In this document: one piece after another, positions 50,801-63,919 of the stretch
Position numbering within the stretch: the first letter of the stretch is position 1
Layout: every line of letters begins with the position of its first letter
Assembly: GCA_033026295.1 (NCBI GenBank)
Contig: CM065182.1
Location: forward strand, 14,446,001 to 14,510,000
DNA length: 64,000 bases
DNA from: Channa striata
Taxonomy: Eukaryota > Chordata > Actinopteri > Anabantiformes > Channidae
Reading direction: 5' to 3'
Program-made: the position numbers and the translations under genes
Notes under the pieces: generated by a model
Told to the model about the DNA's origin: nothing
Seen by the model: only the letters and a program-made list of their open reading frames with translations
The model's database searches: none

Positions 50801-53800
50801 AGAGATGAAATGTCTGTAACTTCTCTGAAGCATGGTCAGGGCTCTAGGTAACTCAAATAGAGAGCAACCCTAAACAGCAAGTGCCTTTACTTAAGTAAAG
50901 AGGTAACTCAGAGAACCTTTCTCGGGTAACAGGAGAAGGTTTATATGCAAGAAACCTGGTTAATGGAAATGTGAGGATATATGCAGTATGAGGGTTACAT
51001 AATTTCTCTCTGAGATTTTAACTGTATCGTGATGGAAAACACTGCTTCTTGACATTTTTTTTTTTGGCTGCATTTATGCTGCTGCGGGGTGACAGAAAAA
51101 AGGGAGAGGACACACAAAGCTGTTCCACAATGCAAAAAAAATTCCATGAGGAACAGTGACTTATCAAGACTTGTACAAGGTTCTTTTACAAGTAAAATTT
51201 TCTGACAGACCTTAGGCACACTGGCCTGTTTTATAGCAACGAGAGCTGCTCCAGAAATTATCATCAATGTGCTGTTGGAGAAGGCTGATCAGAAAGCCAG
51301 TTTTGTATATATAAGCCAAATAACTTAGCACACAGACTCGATCACATAAAGACTGAACAAACACTGATAGAGGTATAGCTAGAGGCTACAGGTCACTGTG
51401 ATTATTTTGCAGTTTGTTCTCACTAAAATCAGTTGCTCTCCAAATAGAATAATATAATTCTCCAAATGTAAGAAAACACTTACCTTCATGTGTGGGGGGT
51501 AGGAGCTCCCTGGAGCTGCAGGAGGGGCAGCAGCAGGATGAGAAGGAGGGGAAGGAGGAGGAGGAGCAGAGGCAGCTGGTGAAGAAGCAGCACCAGCCAT
51601 TTTAATCGAGTCCAAAGTTACGTCCTTAAAGGCTGGGATTAGGTCCGGGCTGCAGGGACAATCGTGTGCAGACATTAGAAAAAAATACACAAATCTCAAG
51701 CACGTCTAGGATAAAGGGCCACAGGCTGTGACACAGTGAAAACTACTTGAAAGCAAGTCATGAGGTTAAAAGGGCTTAAATTAATAAAAATAAATTAAGT
51801 GTGTGTCAAGATTGTAAATAAAGATGTTGAAAATATTTTAATTTCTTATTTACTGCATTTACATGCACTTAATTTACCAGGTTAGTCAGAAAAAACTGCT
51901 TACTCTGGTACCTGGGAAACAACTCTACATGGATCTACATGCAGTCGGATTGGCAACGGGATTTCTCCTCTACCTCGGGGGGGTATGTTCTCTGGGAGAT
52001 ATCTGGCTGAGGACATTAGATTTCCCTAACAGGTTAACCGATTTACTTTCTGTTTAGATGACAGTTGAAAAATTAACTTTCCAGAGCACAAGTAAGCACA
52101 CTGCGTGTTTTATTATCCAACACTAAATGGCACAAAGGTATTACTTTCATTTTTATACATGCAAAAGAAGAGCCAATAAAATCATCAGATTTTGAATCTT
52201 CACAAGCACAAGAAAATTATGAATTATTAGTTGAGTTTAATTAAAAATCCCCTATTTGTTTAGTTTTAATTAAATCACTCATTTATAAACTAACCGTTTC
52301 AGCTCTGGAATGTTGAGATATTGTGATAATCTTGGTTTTCAGTCTACTTTAGTCTACTTTCAGTCTATTTTACATTATCAAAAAGCAGAACCTTACTTGT
52401 CAACCGTGATGCAGATTACTGATCCCACACCGACATCTCGGGTTCCTTCAGGAACCAGAATCTTTGCCAGATAGCACTCCTCCAGCATCTCAAAACCCAC
52501 AGTGGCCTTGTCAGTCTCTACCTACACACAAAGGAGAAAGATTAGTGCACAGACAGTTGAAATTAACACATGAAATTAACAAAAACACACACGTCTTCTA
52601 ACCTCAGCTATGAGATCTCCTTCGCCGATTTTCTCTCCCTCCTTTTTCTCCCAACGAGCGATTGTCCCTGTCTGCATGGTAGGCGACAGTGCAGGAAGCT
52701 CTACCTAATTAACAGAGAACAAACATTAGAAATGACAAATGAAGAAATCATAAGGAGTCGGTCAACTGTTGGATAAACAAATTCCTCAAAAAAGAAAAAG
52801 AAAAAAAAAATCACCATTGTCACTTTGCAGGACGGACAGGTCACTGAAGTAATGCCCCATGTCAGGTGTTGTAACTGCAGTTGCTACATCATAATCACCT
52901 CATTCTCTTGCTCAATAAGTGACCCACATATAGCTCTATTACAGCACATCTGTAACTTACCGGAGGACAGACAAATACTGGGATACAGAGGGGTCCCAAA
53001 CAGTGTTAAATGAACTGGACACTCAGATTTACCAGCTGTGAAATGTTTGTGTCCCCCAAGTAATTAGTAACTTACAATATGCCATTTTTTATCGGGGAAT
53101 GCTTTTGGATTAAATGTACAAGAATTAATTAATAAGGTTTTCAATGTAGTGATGAAAGATGTTACAAGATTTTGATCCAACAGAAGCGTACATTTATACA
53201 CTGTATATGTCTAAATTCTTACTTTTCCCCAAAATACTTTATTAGTAACTTTATACAATCCAATTAGCAATAAAAGATATAATAAATAATAACTGGCAAC
53301 CAGGAGCTCTATGATAGCCCAAGAATATTTTGAACAGATATGAAGATTTGAATACTTTTTCGGCACTACATACAAAAATAGGAATAGGATACATACATGG
53401 AGAACTGAAAAGTGTGCAGCTGGATATTTAGGGATAAATGACAAATGAAGACTTTAACCATGATCTCGTCTCCGGGGTTCAGACTTTTCTGAGTATAACA
53501 TACAGGCAGAAATCTCACTAAGGCGAGTCCTCACACTGGACCTGCATGACAAACCAGTTACTCCTGATCCCAGTACCGGACTTTGTAGGTTAACGCGGCT
53601 CCACACGCGCCTTTTATCCCTCCGCTTAACCTTTGACCTTTACAGCAGTGACCGTGGCTCACGGCAGATGTAAGTTAACCGTGAACATCGGTACTATGGC
53701 AACCCGAGCCCCGTCCGGTGAGGTTACCTTCTGGTGCGGCGGAAGGCTGTAGAAACGCTTGCTCTGAGCGAGCAGCAGAGCCGCCCGCTGAGTCGCCCCG

Positions 53801-53961
53801 GGACCCAAGCACACGGCTCGGGACGCCGCTCCGCAGTGGATCCGCCTCAGACAGCCGGTTCCGGGTGCGTACCGGGAGCCCAGCGCAACAGGCCCGCTCG
53901 GGAGGGCGCGGGCACGGCGGAGCCCGGCGGACAGCCTGAGCCGCAGGATGAGGCGATACAT
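47811..53961 (-). CDS. dlat: Dihydrolipoyllysine acetyltransferase, PDH complex E2, complete
   Basis: E2 moves acetyl groups from E1 to CoA in the mitochondrial pyruvate dehydrogenase complex. Fourteen exons give 638 residues (human 647): 53961-53728, 52704-52603, 52521-52397, 51649-51484, 50755-50629, 50409-50222, 50096-49964, 49848-49778, 49487-49374, 49057-48950, 48841-48723, 48417-48255, 48161-48025, 47940-47811. The Arg/Leu-rich N-terminus is a mitochondrial presequence ending near KRFYSLPPHQK. Two lipoyl domains carry ETDKAT with lipoyl lysines 117 and 248. Pro/Ala-rich linkers join them to the E1/E3-binding domain (about 337-372, VFASPLAKKLAAEKGIDLAQ). The catalytic domain ends with SCDHRVVDG, giving catalytic His611 and the partner Asp615. 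The start is the first ATG in frame with the presequence. All key residues are present. Confidence 0.97.
53627..53639 (-). promoter_or_regulatory. DR1-like nuclear-receptor site in dlat intron 1
   Basis: The minus strand reads AGGTCA-A-AGGTTA, a direct repeat with one-base spacing that matches the consensus DR1 at 11 of 12 half-site positions. It lies 89 bases into intron 1. PPAR/RXR, HNF4 and ERR-type receptors bind such sites near mitochondrial fuel genes. Occupancy is inference. Confidence 0.4.
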
Positions 53962-54170
53962 GTTGTAGCGGTTGAAACACTGTGCAGACACGTTCAATAA
54001 TGGATCAGTCTTACACCGACATCTGAGACAAGCTGCCGCCGACTGTCTCTGTGCCCCGAGAACCGGCCCGTGCGTTCTCCTCACTTTCTAATGACCTCCC
54101 TCAGCCCAAAACACAACGCTTTACGGCTCTCCACTGTGACTGCCGTTAACGCGAAAGGGGTGTCGTAAAA
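53690..54170 (-). promoter_or_regulatory. dlat: CpG-rich dlat promoter and first exon
   Basis: This is the most CpG-dense stretch in the window, covering dlat exon 1 and about 200 bases upstream of its ATG. It has no TATA box, as expected of a housekeeping CpG-island promoter. The exact start site is not determined. Confidence 0.6.
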
Positions 54171-56526
54171 CAGCAGACATAAAATTCAACCTCCGAATAA
54201 ACACCGCCTGTCCTGATTAAACAGAAAATAATTCGCAGTAAAGTAAGATATTTGTATGAAAGTCCTGCAAAGTCCTCAAACTATAAGCACTATTCAAATT
54301 TTTATTTTAATGTACTTATTCCAGGGACCACATGATGGCAGTACAACATTTGAGTGAGTAAACGGACAGAACATATTTTACAGTAAATGTTGCAGTTAGT
54401 CATGAATAAGTTTTTTTCTTATGTATTGAATTAACTTAACATTCAGCATTATTATTTTTGTATTTTATTTTAACACACACCCACAAACAACCTTTTCTGA
54501 CACTGTGACTCTGAACCTGTGGTATTTTTAGATCCGTTACACTTCTGTTCATCTCAAGTGACATGAAATAAAAAAATATATATACTTGTCCTGAAAGCCA
54601 GCAGAGGTTCATTTGTTTTTTAATCGTGGGGCAATATTCAGATATGTAGAAAATAAACTTGCATAAGGATTTCCTATTAGAGGTTTTAAAAGTGTCAATA
54701 CCTGTCATTAACCATTAATGGTAGTACAAAAACACTTCAACCTGAACCAATCCAGTCCAGACTAACCATTTCTTCTGCGGTTTTATAAAGGGGATGTGTC
54801 TTCCATCCACCATAAAAGCTGAAACAATTCTATCTTTCAAAAAAGAAAACTAAGGTTTCATTTAGAAAGTATGTATGCAAACAAAATGAGGCCTGGATGA
54901 ACCCCACACTGTGATTCTGAAGACACCTTAAAACCTGATCACTCTAAGGCAGGTTCTGGAACATTTTCATATGTATGAGATCCTTAAGTCATTATTACAA
55001 GATCCTTCTCTTGCAATTACAAGATTCATGTCTCTTAAATATTAAATCCCTATCTCATAATTAAAAGATCTGTATTTTTGTCGAAAATACAACAATCCCA
55101 AATTAGAAAACAGAAAAAGATTAAAGGAAAATTATGTTTGATAGTTTTACTCGGCATGAGTCTTTCTGTACTTGCAAAGACAATCAGCGACATAATTTAA
55201 GCCCTCTCTCTAATCCATATTCACCATAACTGATTGTCTGACCCCAACTCTAAATATAAAACTATGTTATGAGAACTGACAAAAATGTCCTGACATTGCC
55301 CTAACATGCCCATAAAAATATAGTGTCAAAAAATGTGTCCACACAACCAAGTAAGACGTTCACACACACACACTATAAACAGTGGCAAAGTCTTAATTTT
55401 TTTAAGGAAAGTCTTCTACTCTTAATTCACATCCCCAGCACTTTTTCAGCAGGAGCAGAAACCTTCTCTCCACACAAGAAGTAACTCAAGAACATAAAAT
55501 ATTTCAAGAGAAGATATTTCACAAAACCATTTCATTAAGTAAACAAAATAACAGTTGTTCATCTGCATGAACGTCAAAATTCCAGCCTAATATCTATTCA
55601 CTTACAGAATCCTGTCAGTGAATGTGTGCTATGGACGGACATTTATAGTTTGGAAATCATTACAACGGTCTTTCCTTTACGTGTTTCATACGTAATTAAT
55701 ACATAACAGTAGCTAATGTCTGGTGAGTGTGTTTGTCAAAAGTAGCTCAATTGTGGACAAATCTTCTGCAGCATTACAATGTTTTAATTAAATGAACTTT
55801 AATTAAGTTTACTTCTCCTTGTAATGTTTTTATTATAAATGTTTTATTTATCTTTTTTTGCTCTGGTTAAAAAAAAACTGTACATTTATTTTACATTCAA
55901 CAAAGCAAAATCTACCTGGGATAAAGAACAATAGAGAATACCAATTTTTAAAATGTAATCTAGTGGTATTTCTAAATATGATGTTGCAGCACAAGGAATG
56001 AAAGGGCAATATTGAACATTTTAAAAAACAAATTATTAGCACAGACATCTTATCTCAATTAGAAATAATACAACAATACTGTGGTGTTAGAAGTTAACTT
56101 TTTAAATGATCTGACTTTTTTGAAACCGTTTCGTTTTTACAAGTTACAGCCACTTTACAGTAAGCACATGAGGCCGACAGCTTTCTTCTTTAAGGCACTT
56201 ATGAGCTTTTGCAACCCTCCACACTTCAGTCCCAGATTTGCAGAGGAGGGTTACCAGTATGGTTGATATCAGCTCATGAACCTGGTTACAGTGTTTTGCT
56301 AATAGATTGATTCTCATAAAGTGTCAAATTGTGCCTTTAATCCTTAACCATTTAATCTGAAAAGCTGACTAGAAGTACCTCTGAGATCACAAGCCAAATA
56401 AAAAAATTCCATTGGAATGCCATGTGTCTTCAGCTTGAACCTATGATGGCCTGAGGAAAAGAAGAACAGTGAGTTTCTACAACAGAGAGTCAGGAAAATT
56501 AGGAAAAAGACAGAATTAACGCATTG
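53962..56526. other. dlat upstream / dixdc1 3' flank
   Basis: The sequence is AT-rich beyond the CpG island. The stretch 55236-55375 (phrases AAAATGTCCTGACATT and a CA run) resembles the fish repeat seen better at 58065-58246. Minus-strand AATAAA signals for dixdc1 occur in the 55.8-kb area. No further gene is supported. Confidence 0.5.
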
Positions 56527-59500
56527 TTACCTTTCCTCACCACGTTCCTCTTCTAACCAGGCCACTATTTTCCCTTCCCAGCCTGGAACAATTGCTCCAT
56601 CCAGGAACACCTGCAGACAGATGTTAGACCATATTATCTTCATGTATGATTCGGCTCTTGTTTTATCACTATGCTCTCATACTTGTTAAAATCTGTAGCA
56701 CAAAACACCAAAATGATTTTAAAACATTTTAGTCACCTGTAAAACTGGATATCATCATTGAACATCCAATATGTTTTGATACAATAATAGTTGTAGAGAA
56801 TGTGAAGTTGACAAACGCTTTGCTGAACTCCAGATCAAGAAAATCCCCCCATGGTCAAGGAATGCTGCCTTTCCTTTTCCCTATTTCTAAAAATTGTAAA
56901 CAATTGAAACTACTTTTAACCAGACAAGAGGAATGTAGGTCACCAGCTAAAACCACCATAGTAAGCTGAGTGCATACACTGCAAGATGACACCCCGTCCA
57001 CTAGCAGTTAACGTGACGTAACATACTGTATCTTTACGTTCTTTATAGTGCTGTAACATTTCTTTCAATGAACTTATCATCCAGCTATACATGACATTTT
57101 ATGTTTTATGTTTGAATGTGTAACCCTCCTATTTTTATATGACACAACAGTGGCTTTGTTTTGTTTTTTTTGCACCTTTGTGTAATTATTGTGTCTAGAT
57201 TGATGATGGATCAAGTAAGAAAGAGCTAGAGCTTACTGACACAAAGTTGGTATGTCTCTCTCTCTCATCTTATCAACTGCCACTATAGTGGTTTTCCCAC
57301 AGATTAATTATTTAAACAATGTCATGGATTAAGAGAAGGGCCTATATTTCTTAGAATCTCCCCATCACCTAGCATTGCATTCACTTTTAGGACAAATGTA
57401 TTTATAAACCTGTCAATTCTGAGACATCTTAAAAGTCTAGGTATAAATATGAATCACTATTTTAGCCATTTAGTTAGTGATTTCTGGCTATTTATCACAA
57501 CAATTCTGAATATAGTATAATATAATCAGTTAATGACCCTTTGGAACTAGATACGTAACAGAAAATTAATGTATTGACCACTTAAAAATCATTAAGTGAT
57601 CATTGCTGTAATTGACACTTGCCCTCCATTAATTAATCATTATCACAGCTACTACAGCTAGCAATAAGAAGAAGGAAAAGAAAACACACAATAAAAAGCA
57701 AAAGCCAGTGTCACGCAGCAGTCTCGCTTATATATTGCTGATACAGTAGATTTCTCCTGAAACCAACACAAAAGCTGCTTTTTCTCTGATCTTTACATAC
57801 CTCCTCTTTCACAGTGCCAAACTCAGGGTCCAAAGCCTTGAAGTGGTACCTGTAGTTTCCCTCTCGATCAACAGCTGCTTTAACATCCTTGAGAGTCACC
57901 TCACCAAGCCTGTACAGTGTGTAAAAAAGGATTCATTCATCTTGGCACCTGTGACAGGTTTTTTTTTATTTTATACCTTTTGACTGCTAGCCTACATGCA
58001 TGTCTTTGGATGATCGCCACCCTAACTTCTTTTGGAATTAGTAAACACACAAAAACAGCACATACACACACACATTTGTCTTTCTATACTTGTGAGGACA
58101 GCTATTGACATTCAAAACTGAATCCATGACCCTAACCCTGACCCGGCTAAAATGTCCTCACAACAATAGTACTACAACAAAATATGTCCACAGAAGGCTA
58201 TAAAGACATGCCCACATGCTCACACCACACACACACACACACGCACTAACCTCTTGGGTATACTAATCATGGAAGGTGTGGGGGATTTTCCAGCAAAATA
58301 AAGGATCTTTGTTGAGGCAGAAGGATCATTGTGGGATTGACTAACCTCTGAAATTAGTGAGAAAAACATAAGAACGTTTTTATATGTGCAGATATTTATG
58401 GAAGTACATATTAAAATTACTCACTTGTGCAAGGCCAGGAGTTAGCATCTGAGTGCTGACCTTTGCGTCTTGGAGATTTCCCTCTATCCTGTAAGATTTA
58501 GACAAATGTTGAATTTGGGCGTTCTTTTACAATAGGGCTGTCAAAAACTTTGACATACATTTCCCGTTTTCGCTTTCTCATTTTGTCAGAAGTAACCTAA
58601 CTGTACCATTCTCTGCTATTACGGTTCACTTACGAATCAATTAACCAGTGTAATTAACCAGTGATTTTACAGTAGACATCGGCTTATAATTGAACTAATC
58701 TGTACTTATAAAATTGTGCTAAGACTGGTCTCAGTTACACACAAGCCTCCACCATCAGGTCATGTGACACCACACGGCGTTGGCTGCTTACCAACAACTG
58801 GGCTCAAGCATTGAAGTTGTGCTTTTTGTTCAATTTTGAGCTGAGAACTGGGAACTGTACCCTGTGTGTGTGCAAAACATGAAGTCTGTCGATTAGTGAC
58901 ACTATGCCCTGCTCAAGTGTGTCCAATGTATGGTGATGCGGGTCATGGTCTCTGAAGTTGTTCCTCAAACTCCTAAGTGCATCTCTGAGCAGCTGAACCT
59001 CCTCTGCCTGCTAAGACAGCACAAACACAAGAACCCTGCTTAAATAGAAAAAGGTCATTTTTCCGCCATGTGCTTGTAGTCAATGCAGTCCTACAGTGCA
59101 ATATTTTTAAAAGCAACGATATTTTAGGAAATATGTAGCTCTTAATGGTCCTTTACCTTATCCGTTTTGTGATGGAGGTTCTAGGGTGTGAAATGAACAT
59201 GAAGTAAAATTAGCCTAAACATAACATCACGTAGCCTAAACACTACAAGAGAGTATAATGTTGGGATGATGAAAACTAGCCATAGCCCAACAGAGTGAAC
59301 AGACTTTTTCAACAGAAAATATACTTACGCTTGACATAGAGAGAGCTGGATTTCCTGAGGAAGAATATCCATTGTTTTCTGGGGCTGTGGGAATCTGAAA
59401 GAAAAAAAGACAGCTGTGTAATGTATATCTGAATTTAAGACTACTTGATGCAGAATGAATATGAAACCTATTAGGACAAAATAATCTGTAAAGTACTACC

Positions 59501-62500
59501 TGCTGCAAATCTCTACTCATTAGCTCCTGCAACATGCTGCTTTTATGCTCCAACTCTCTTTGCAATTCATTCTGCAATAGAGACACACATTCAACATAAA
59601 ATCATACACATATAAAAACCACTTAAATACAAAACAATACCATCGCTTTAAAATCTGCCTGACAAACCTTCTGTTTTTGGCTGTCTTCAAGCTTATGTTT
59701 AAATTGCTGAAGGAGCCTGTCCTTCTGTCCTATCTCCTTCTGCATCCAACCAACCAAAGGGAAATGGTAAGGTTAATAACTTAATAAAGAGATGAGGAAA
59801 ACATAGCTCACATGGTGTTTTCCAACAGAAAACAAACATAACAGGTCTCAACTTGCAGAGCCTTACCTTGCATTCTCCCCACAGCCTGTTACATTCATCC
59901 AGCTTCCACCGCAAATCTGCCTACAAAACAATTTCAGAGAAGACGGGAATTTTTAAAATAAAGTTAAAATATACAGAACAAAAAATCCTACATTTTATAA
60001 ACCATTTTACAACTAGTTATAAATATATATAAAATACAATTAAATCATGCTTTTTCCTTCAAATAAAAAAGACTACCTAAGACTTAAAGTTTTCTAAAAA
60101 TACATTTCATACATTCTGGTTGTTGAGATCATCTTTTGTTATGCTGGCTCTGAGAAGCTCCTGTTTCATCTGCAGTATTGACGCTTCCTGAGTGCACAAC
60201 CTCTGCTGCTGGGCATCCTGTACAATTAAAAACCAACAAAAGTCAAAATCTTATCTAGTTATTCTACTGTGATACAATAAAAATTATATTTAATTTGGGC
60301 TTTTAATATAATTAACTGCAGATTTGTCTTTTTCCTACCTTGACTCCCTGTAAGTTTCGTATCTCCTGCTTACAACGCAACAGTTCCCTCTGAAGAAACA
60401 AGCAAACAATCCTCTATGAGTTAAATATTAATAACAGGGCACATTCCAAAATTCAGTAATAAGTGTGCCTTTGAATTCCAAAAAAACAAAAAAAGCACAC
60501 AGACAATAAAAAAAAACAACAACAACAAATTGCACATTGTTTTTACCTTCAGTTCTTGAGCCTCCTCCATACTCTGATCCAAACGACTGCGAATGACTAC
60601 CTGGAAAAAATGGGATGTGTGTGAGAACCACAATGGACTGAGAAAGAGGGAAACTGATACCCGTGTCACTCTCTGACACACACATGAGTGTGCACACGCT
60701 CGTGCACACACACATACACACACACGCAGTTAGGGAAAAGAAATGCGATCTGTAACGAACACAATGGACAGGTTCACAGAACAAAAAAGAGAGTGACACA
60801 AAAAGAAAAAGAACAGACAGAAGGGCAGAAAATAAAATCTAGATTGATAAAAAAAGAATAAAAAAATAAATTTAAAGGCTATCCCTACCAGTTGCTGTTC
60901 AGCATTTCCTTGCTCTAAAGTCAAAGACTCATCCTGTTCATCCTCAGGCGTTGAACCATGCAGCAGCAGGGCCTTAAAGAGAAGTAGAACTAGTGTGTGA
61001 AAACAGTTTAAACATTATGTATATAAAAATGTTGTGTTGAAAAGTCAAAACACACGCTCTTGCACAGGTGCTGTCTCTATTTTACATCAGCACCAGAAGA
61101 GCAAGTAAAACGCAATTACGGAACATGGACCCTATATTTTTTTTACCCATGTAGTTTTTTTTTTTTATCATATTCAAACCTCATTTTGCACAAACCTGTA
61201 AATGAGTCACCATTTTACGTGTCTCCTGCACCTCCTTCTCCAATACTTCACTAAGAGAAGCCTCCCAGGCTGTCTCCTCTGTAACATGACATGACTCACC
61301 TACAATCCATACAAATGCACACATAACAGAGTGTTACACATGTCAGATGAAAAGGCTTAAAGTTCATAAATTAAATTGCCAGTCTCTGTTAGGACAAAAC
61401 TCACCACTGCTCTCCTGTTGTTGGTGGTCTTGCTGTTGTTGGTCTGAGTGGCTGATGGGTGGAGTTCTTGGAGATGACAGTGGAATGATGAAGCTGGGGC
61501 TGAATGAGGATAAAACAAAGATTAGTTTAATCCAGAGACACATGCAAGTGTATGCATTTAAACACTCATCAGCAAACACAGACAAACATGTCATAAAAAA
61601 CAACACTATAACTGGTTGTCATAAAGCAAGCCTATAGACATTTTTTTATAATTGAAAACTCTGAATACAAATACAACTGTGCACGGTCTCCATAATTATA
61701 GAAATTGACCTCATCCACCAAACTTGGCATACATAAACTACTCATAAATGAAAATTGTATAAAAATAAAACAAAACATCTCTCTGACAACTCTTTATAAC
61801 AAAAGCTTCTTCTGCTGAAAATCTGATCAACGTTGAGAAAGAGGGAATGTCAGAAAGGAAATGGGACAAAAAAATAGAACATATACATAAAACAACACAT
61901 GAAAATAACACCTATTTTCTAAATGGTAAGAAAATATAAATAAAGAATCACGAAACAGAATAGCACCAATACACAGAGTAATCCATATAGATATCCACAC
62001 TGCCTCACAGTGTTTGGTCTTACCATTTTATCTGCGTCCCCCCCATAATGGGTTACAGGTGGCCTACAGTCTAAGATTCATCCTGGATGTGGGGGTCTCG
62101 TATCAGCATCTAGACAAACTCATGAGAGTTTGTGATTTTTCTCACTCTGACATTCCCACCCCCTTAGCCTCCAGCTAGCAAAATGTTACCAGAGCAACCA
62201 AATCAGCAGACAATGCTTACAGTTTCTCTAAATACTGTGGGGTCCAAAAGTAGATCACATTAAAAATTTGCAGTACTTTTATGTAAACCTCAAACGAATC
62301 AGTACATTTGAGGATTAAAAAAACAAGACGCTATGTTTATTAATTAGCACTGCAATAGTGGGAAATACGGCAAAAGAACATAAGAATAAAGTGAACGTGT
62401 AAGAAGTTTGTTTTTCAGCATCAAATCATGGCTTTACCAAGGTTTTCAAAGGAGCAAGCACCTGCACTGAGAAACAATCCCTGGATCAGTTTTCTCCAAA

Positions 62501-63919
62501 GCATGATTAGACAGAAGATGTATTTTAATAACTGAGAAAGAAAAATGCAACATCTAAATAAACAAAATAAGGCTCAAGTCAGCAAAAGTACTTTCCAGAG
62601 ATTGTAGGCTGCATAGAGGAGAATGAGTAGTTGTCTCTAGACCACTTCCCAAGATGGTAAACCAGACCAAAGATTTGGTGTGGGATATGCCTAAATTTTA
62701 TGTTATGCCAACTTGAGGTAAACATTCTGATTATTTGCAGGTTTATATGAAAATATCACAGATATGTATGGATCCAAACACAAGCAAACTCATCATTCTA
62801 CAAATCTACAACTGAACTTCTCTGTCAGACACATTTCTGCACTTTTTTAATAAAACACACACCTGCCTACATCAAATGCACACAAACACACAATCAAAGA
62901 TTAGAAAGAACACTAAAAACATTACAGAACATGATTTCAAGCAGGACATGTGACTTGAGAAGATAAAGGACATTTATTTATTTCTTCTCTCGTCTGTCTG
63001 TGTTCTGGCCAGTTGTCAAACACCCACACAGACACACACATACAAACAGCTAACTTTAGTCTAGAGTACTGAGACCAAAGTCATATGCTCTGTCAGGCAG
63101 TAAGACACACACACACAAATAAACCACTGAATGTAGTCTTCTGTGTGAAAGTGTGGAAAAGTCAGTGTTAAAGATGACAGATAACAGAGAACTTACGTAA
63201 CTTGTGATAAAACCTTTCACTGAACTAAATAGCAATGTAGTGGAGTTTGTTTTTTTTTTCTTTAACAGTGAGTTGCACAATCTAGTGTAATAATAAACTG
63301 AACACAAATAGTTTTCTACCAAGTTAGCTACATGGAAAATTAATTACACAATCACACCTTGTGTCCGTAGGCTGCAATAACTTATTTGATGTATGCAGTT
63401 TGCATTTATTTTAAGTATTTCAAATAAGGTTTTAGCTTTAGAATTTCTTTAGACTACTATCACAGCCCTTCAATATCTAAAATGATATATCCTCACAACA
63501 CATCCAGCCTTTTAAGAGTTTACGAATTACAAACTAGTTCTAACCTGTGAGTGTTATAGTCAATACTGCAAATGGTTAACAAATTTCTAGAAGTATATGC
63601 AACATCTAACAATATCAGAGGTCAATTTATATATCTAAACTCTAGAAGAGGAATACAAAACATTTACCAGTAGTAGAGTATATTCTTATGTAATTTCAGA
63701 ATCAAAGCATTATAGAATAAAATATCTTTGCTATGAAATGAAACAGTAAGCTCCAACAACCAAATTTAAACATATGAGTATTTAAGAGAACCTTGAGCTT
63801 ATGTAAAAGCAGATTACCTGCCAGGAGAAGGATTGCCATGCTCATCTGGACCTCCCCTTTCATATTGCTCAACCAGTGCACGAACACACACACTCTTTTC
63901 CACATCCAAACCCCACCCA
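56527..63919 (-). CDS. dixdc1: DIX-domain-containing protein 1 (Ccd1), 3' part
   Basis: DIXDC1 is a Wnt/Dishevelled and actin-linked scaffold with an N-terminal CH domain, a coiled coil and a C-terminal DIX domain that polymerises with Dvl and Axin. Seventeen exons join in frame (about 462 codons): 63919-63818, 61499-61405, 61299-61196, 60972-60889, 60600-60547, 60389-60339, 60217-60113, 59920-59867, 59739-59668, 59571-59500, 59394-59329, 59180-59157, 59010-58861, 58488-58425, 58347-58251, 57909-57801, 56610-56527. Exons from 61.3 to 58.9 kb encode long heptad-rich helices (EVLEKEVQETRKMVTHLQ, RLLQQFKHKLED-like). The DIX domain is unmistakable: STKILYF, VTLKDVKAAVDREG, YRYHFKALDPEFGTVKEEV, WEGKIVAW. 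The CH-domain exons lie right of the window. The end may be E-E-R-stop or, with an extra 79-bp intron, R-P-S-stop. It sits head-to-tail with dlat, as in human 11q23. Confidence 0.95.
58065..58246. repeat. Fish repeat with TTGTGAGGACA motif and CA tail
   Basis: CTATACTTGTGAGGACA, then CCCTAACCCTGACC, then AAAATGTCCTCAC and a CA run recur in the order known from a widespread teleost intronic repeat. It lies in the dixdc1 intron between the two DIX exons 57909 and 58251. The CCCTAA pair is part of this repeat, not a telomere. Confidence 0.5.
59157..59180 (-). other. dixdc1: 24-nt microexon of dixdc1
   Basis: This exon encodes N-L-H-H-K-T-D-K in phase 0 on both sides, between a CTAG acceptor and a GTAAAG donor. 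Its frame links the exons 59394-59329 and 59010-58861. Skipping keeps the frame. The short acceptor lacks a good pyrimidine tract, which suggests regulated use. Confidence 0.65.
61500..63817 (-). other. dixdc1 intron, 2.3 kb
   Basis: This is AT-rich sequence with short CA runs near 63000-63115 and no exon-like frame. Nothing else was recognised. Sequence right of 63919 is also intron. Confidence 0.55.

Noticed and set aside
53718..54000. Plus-strand open frames in the GC-rich area
   Set aside because: They mirror dlat exon 1, whose presequence is well supported; long frames are expected in GC-rich antisense.
58125..58145. Telomere-like CCCTAACCCTGACC
   Set aside because: Only two units, inside a known type of fish intronic repeat.
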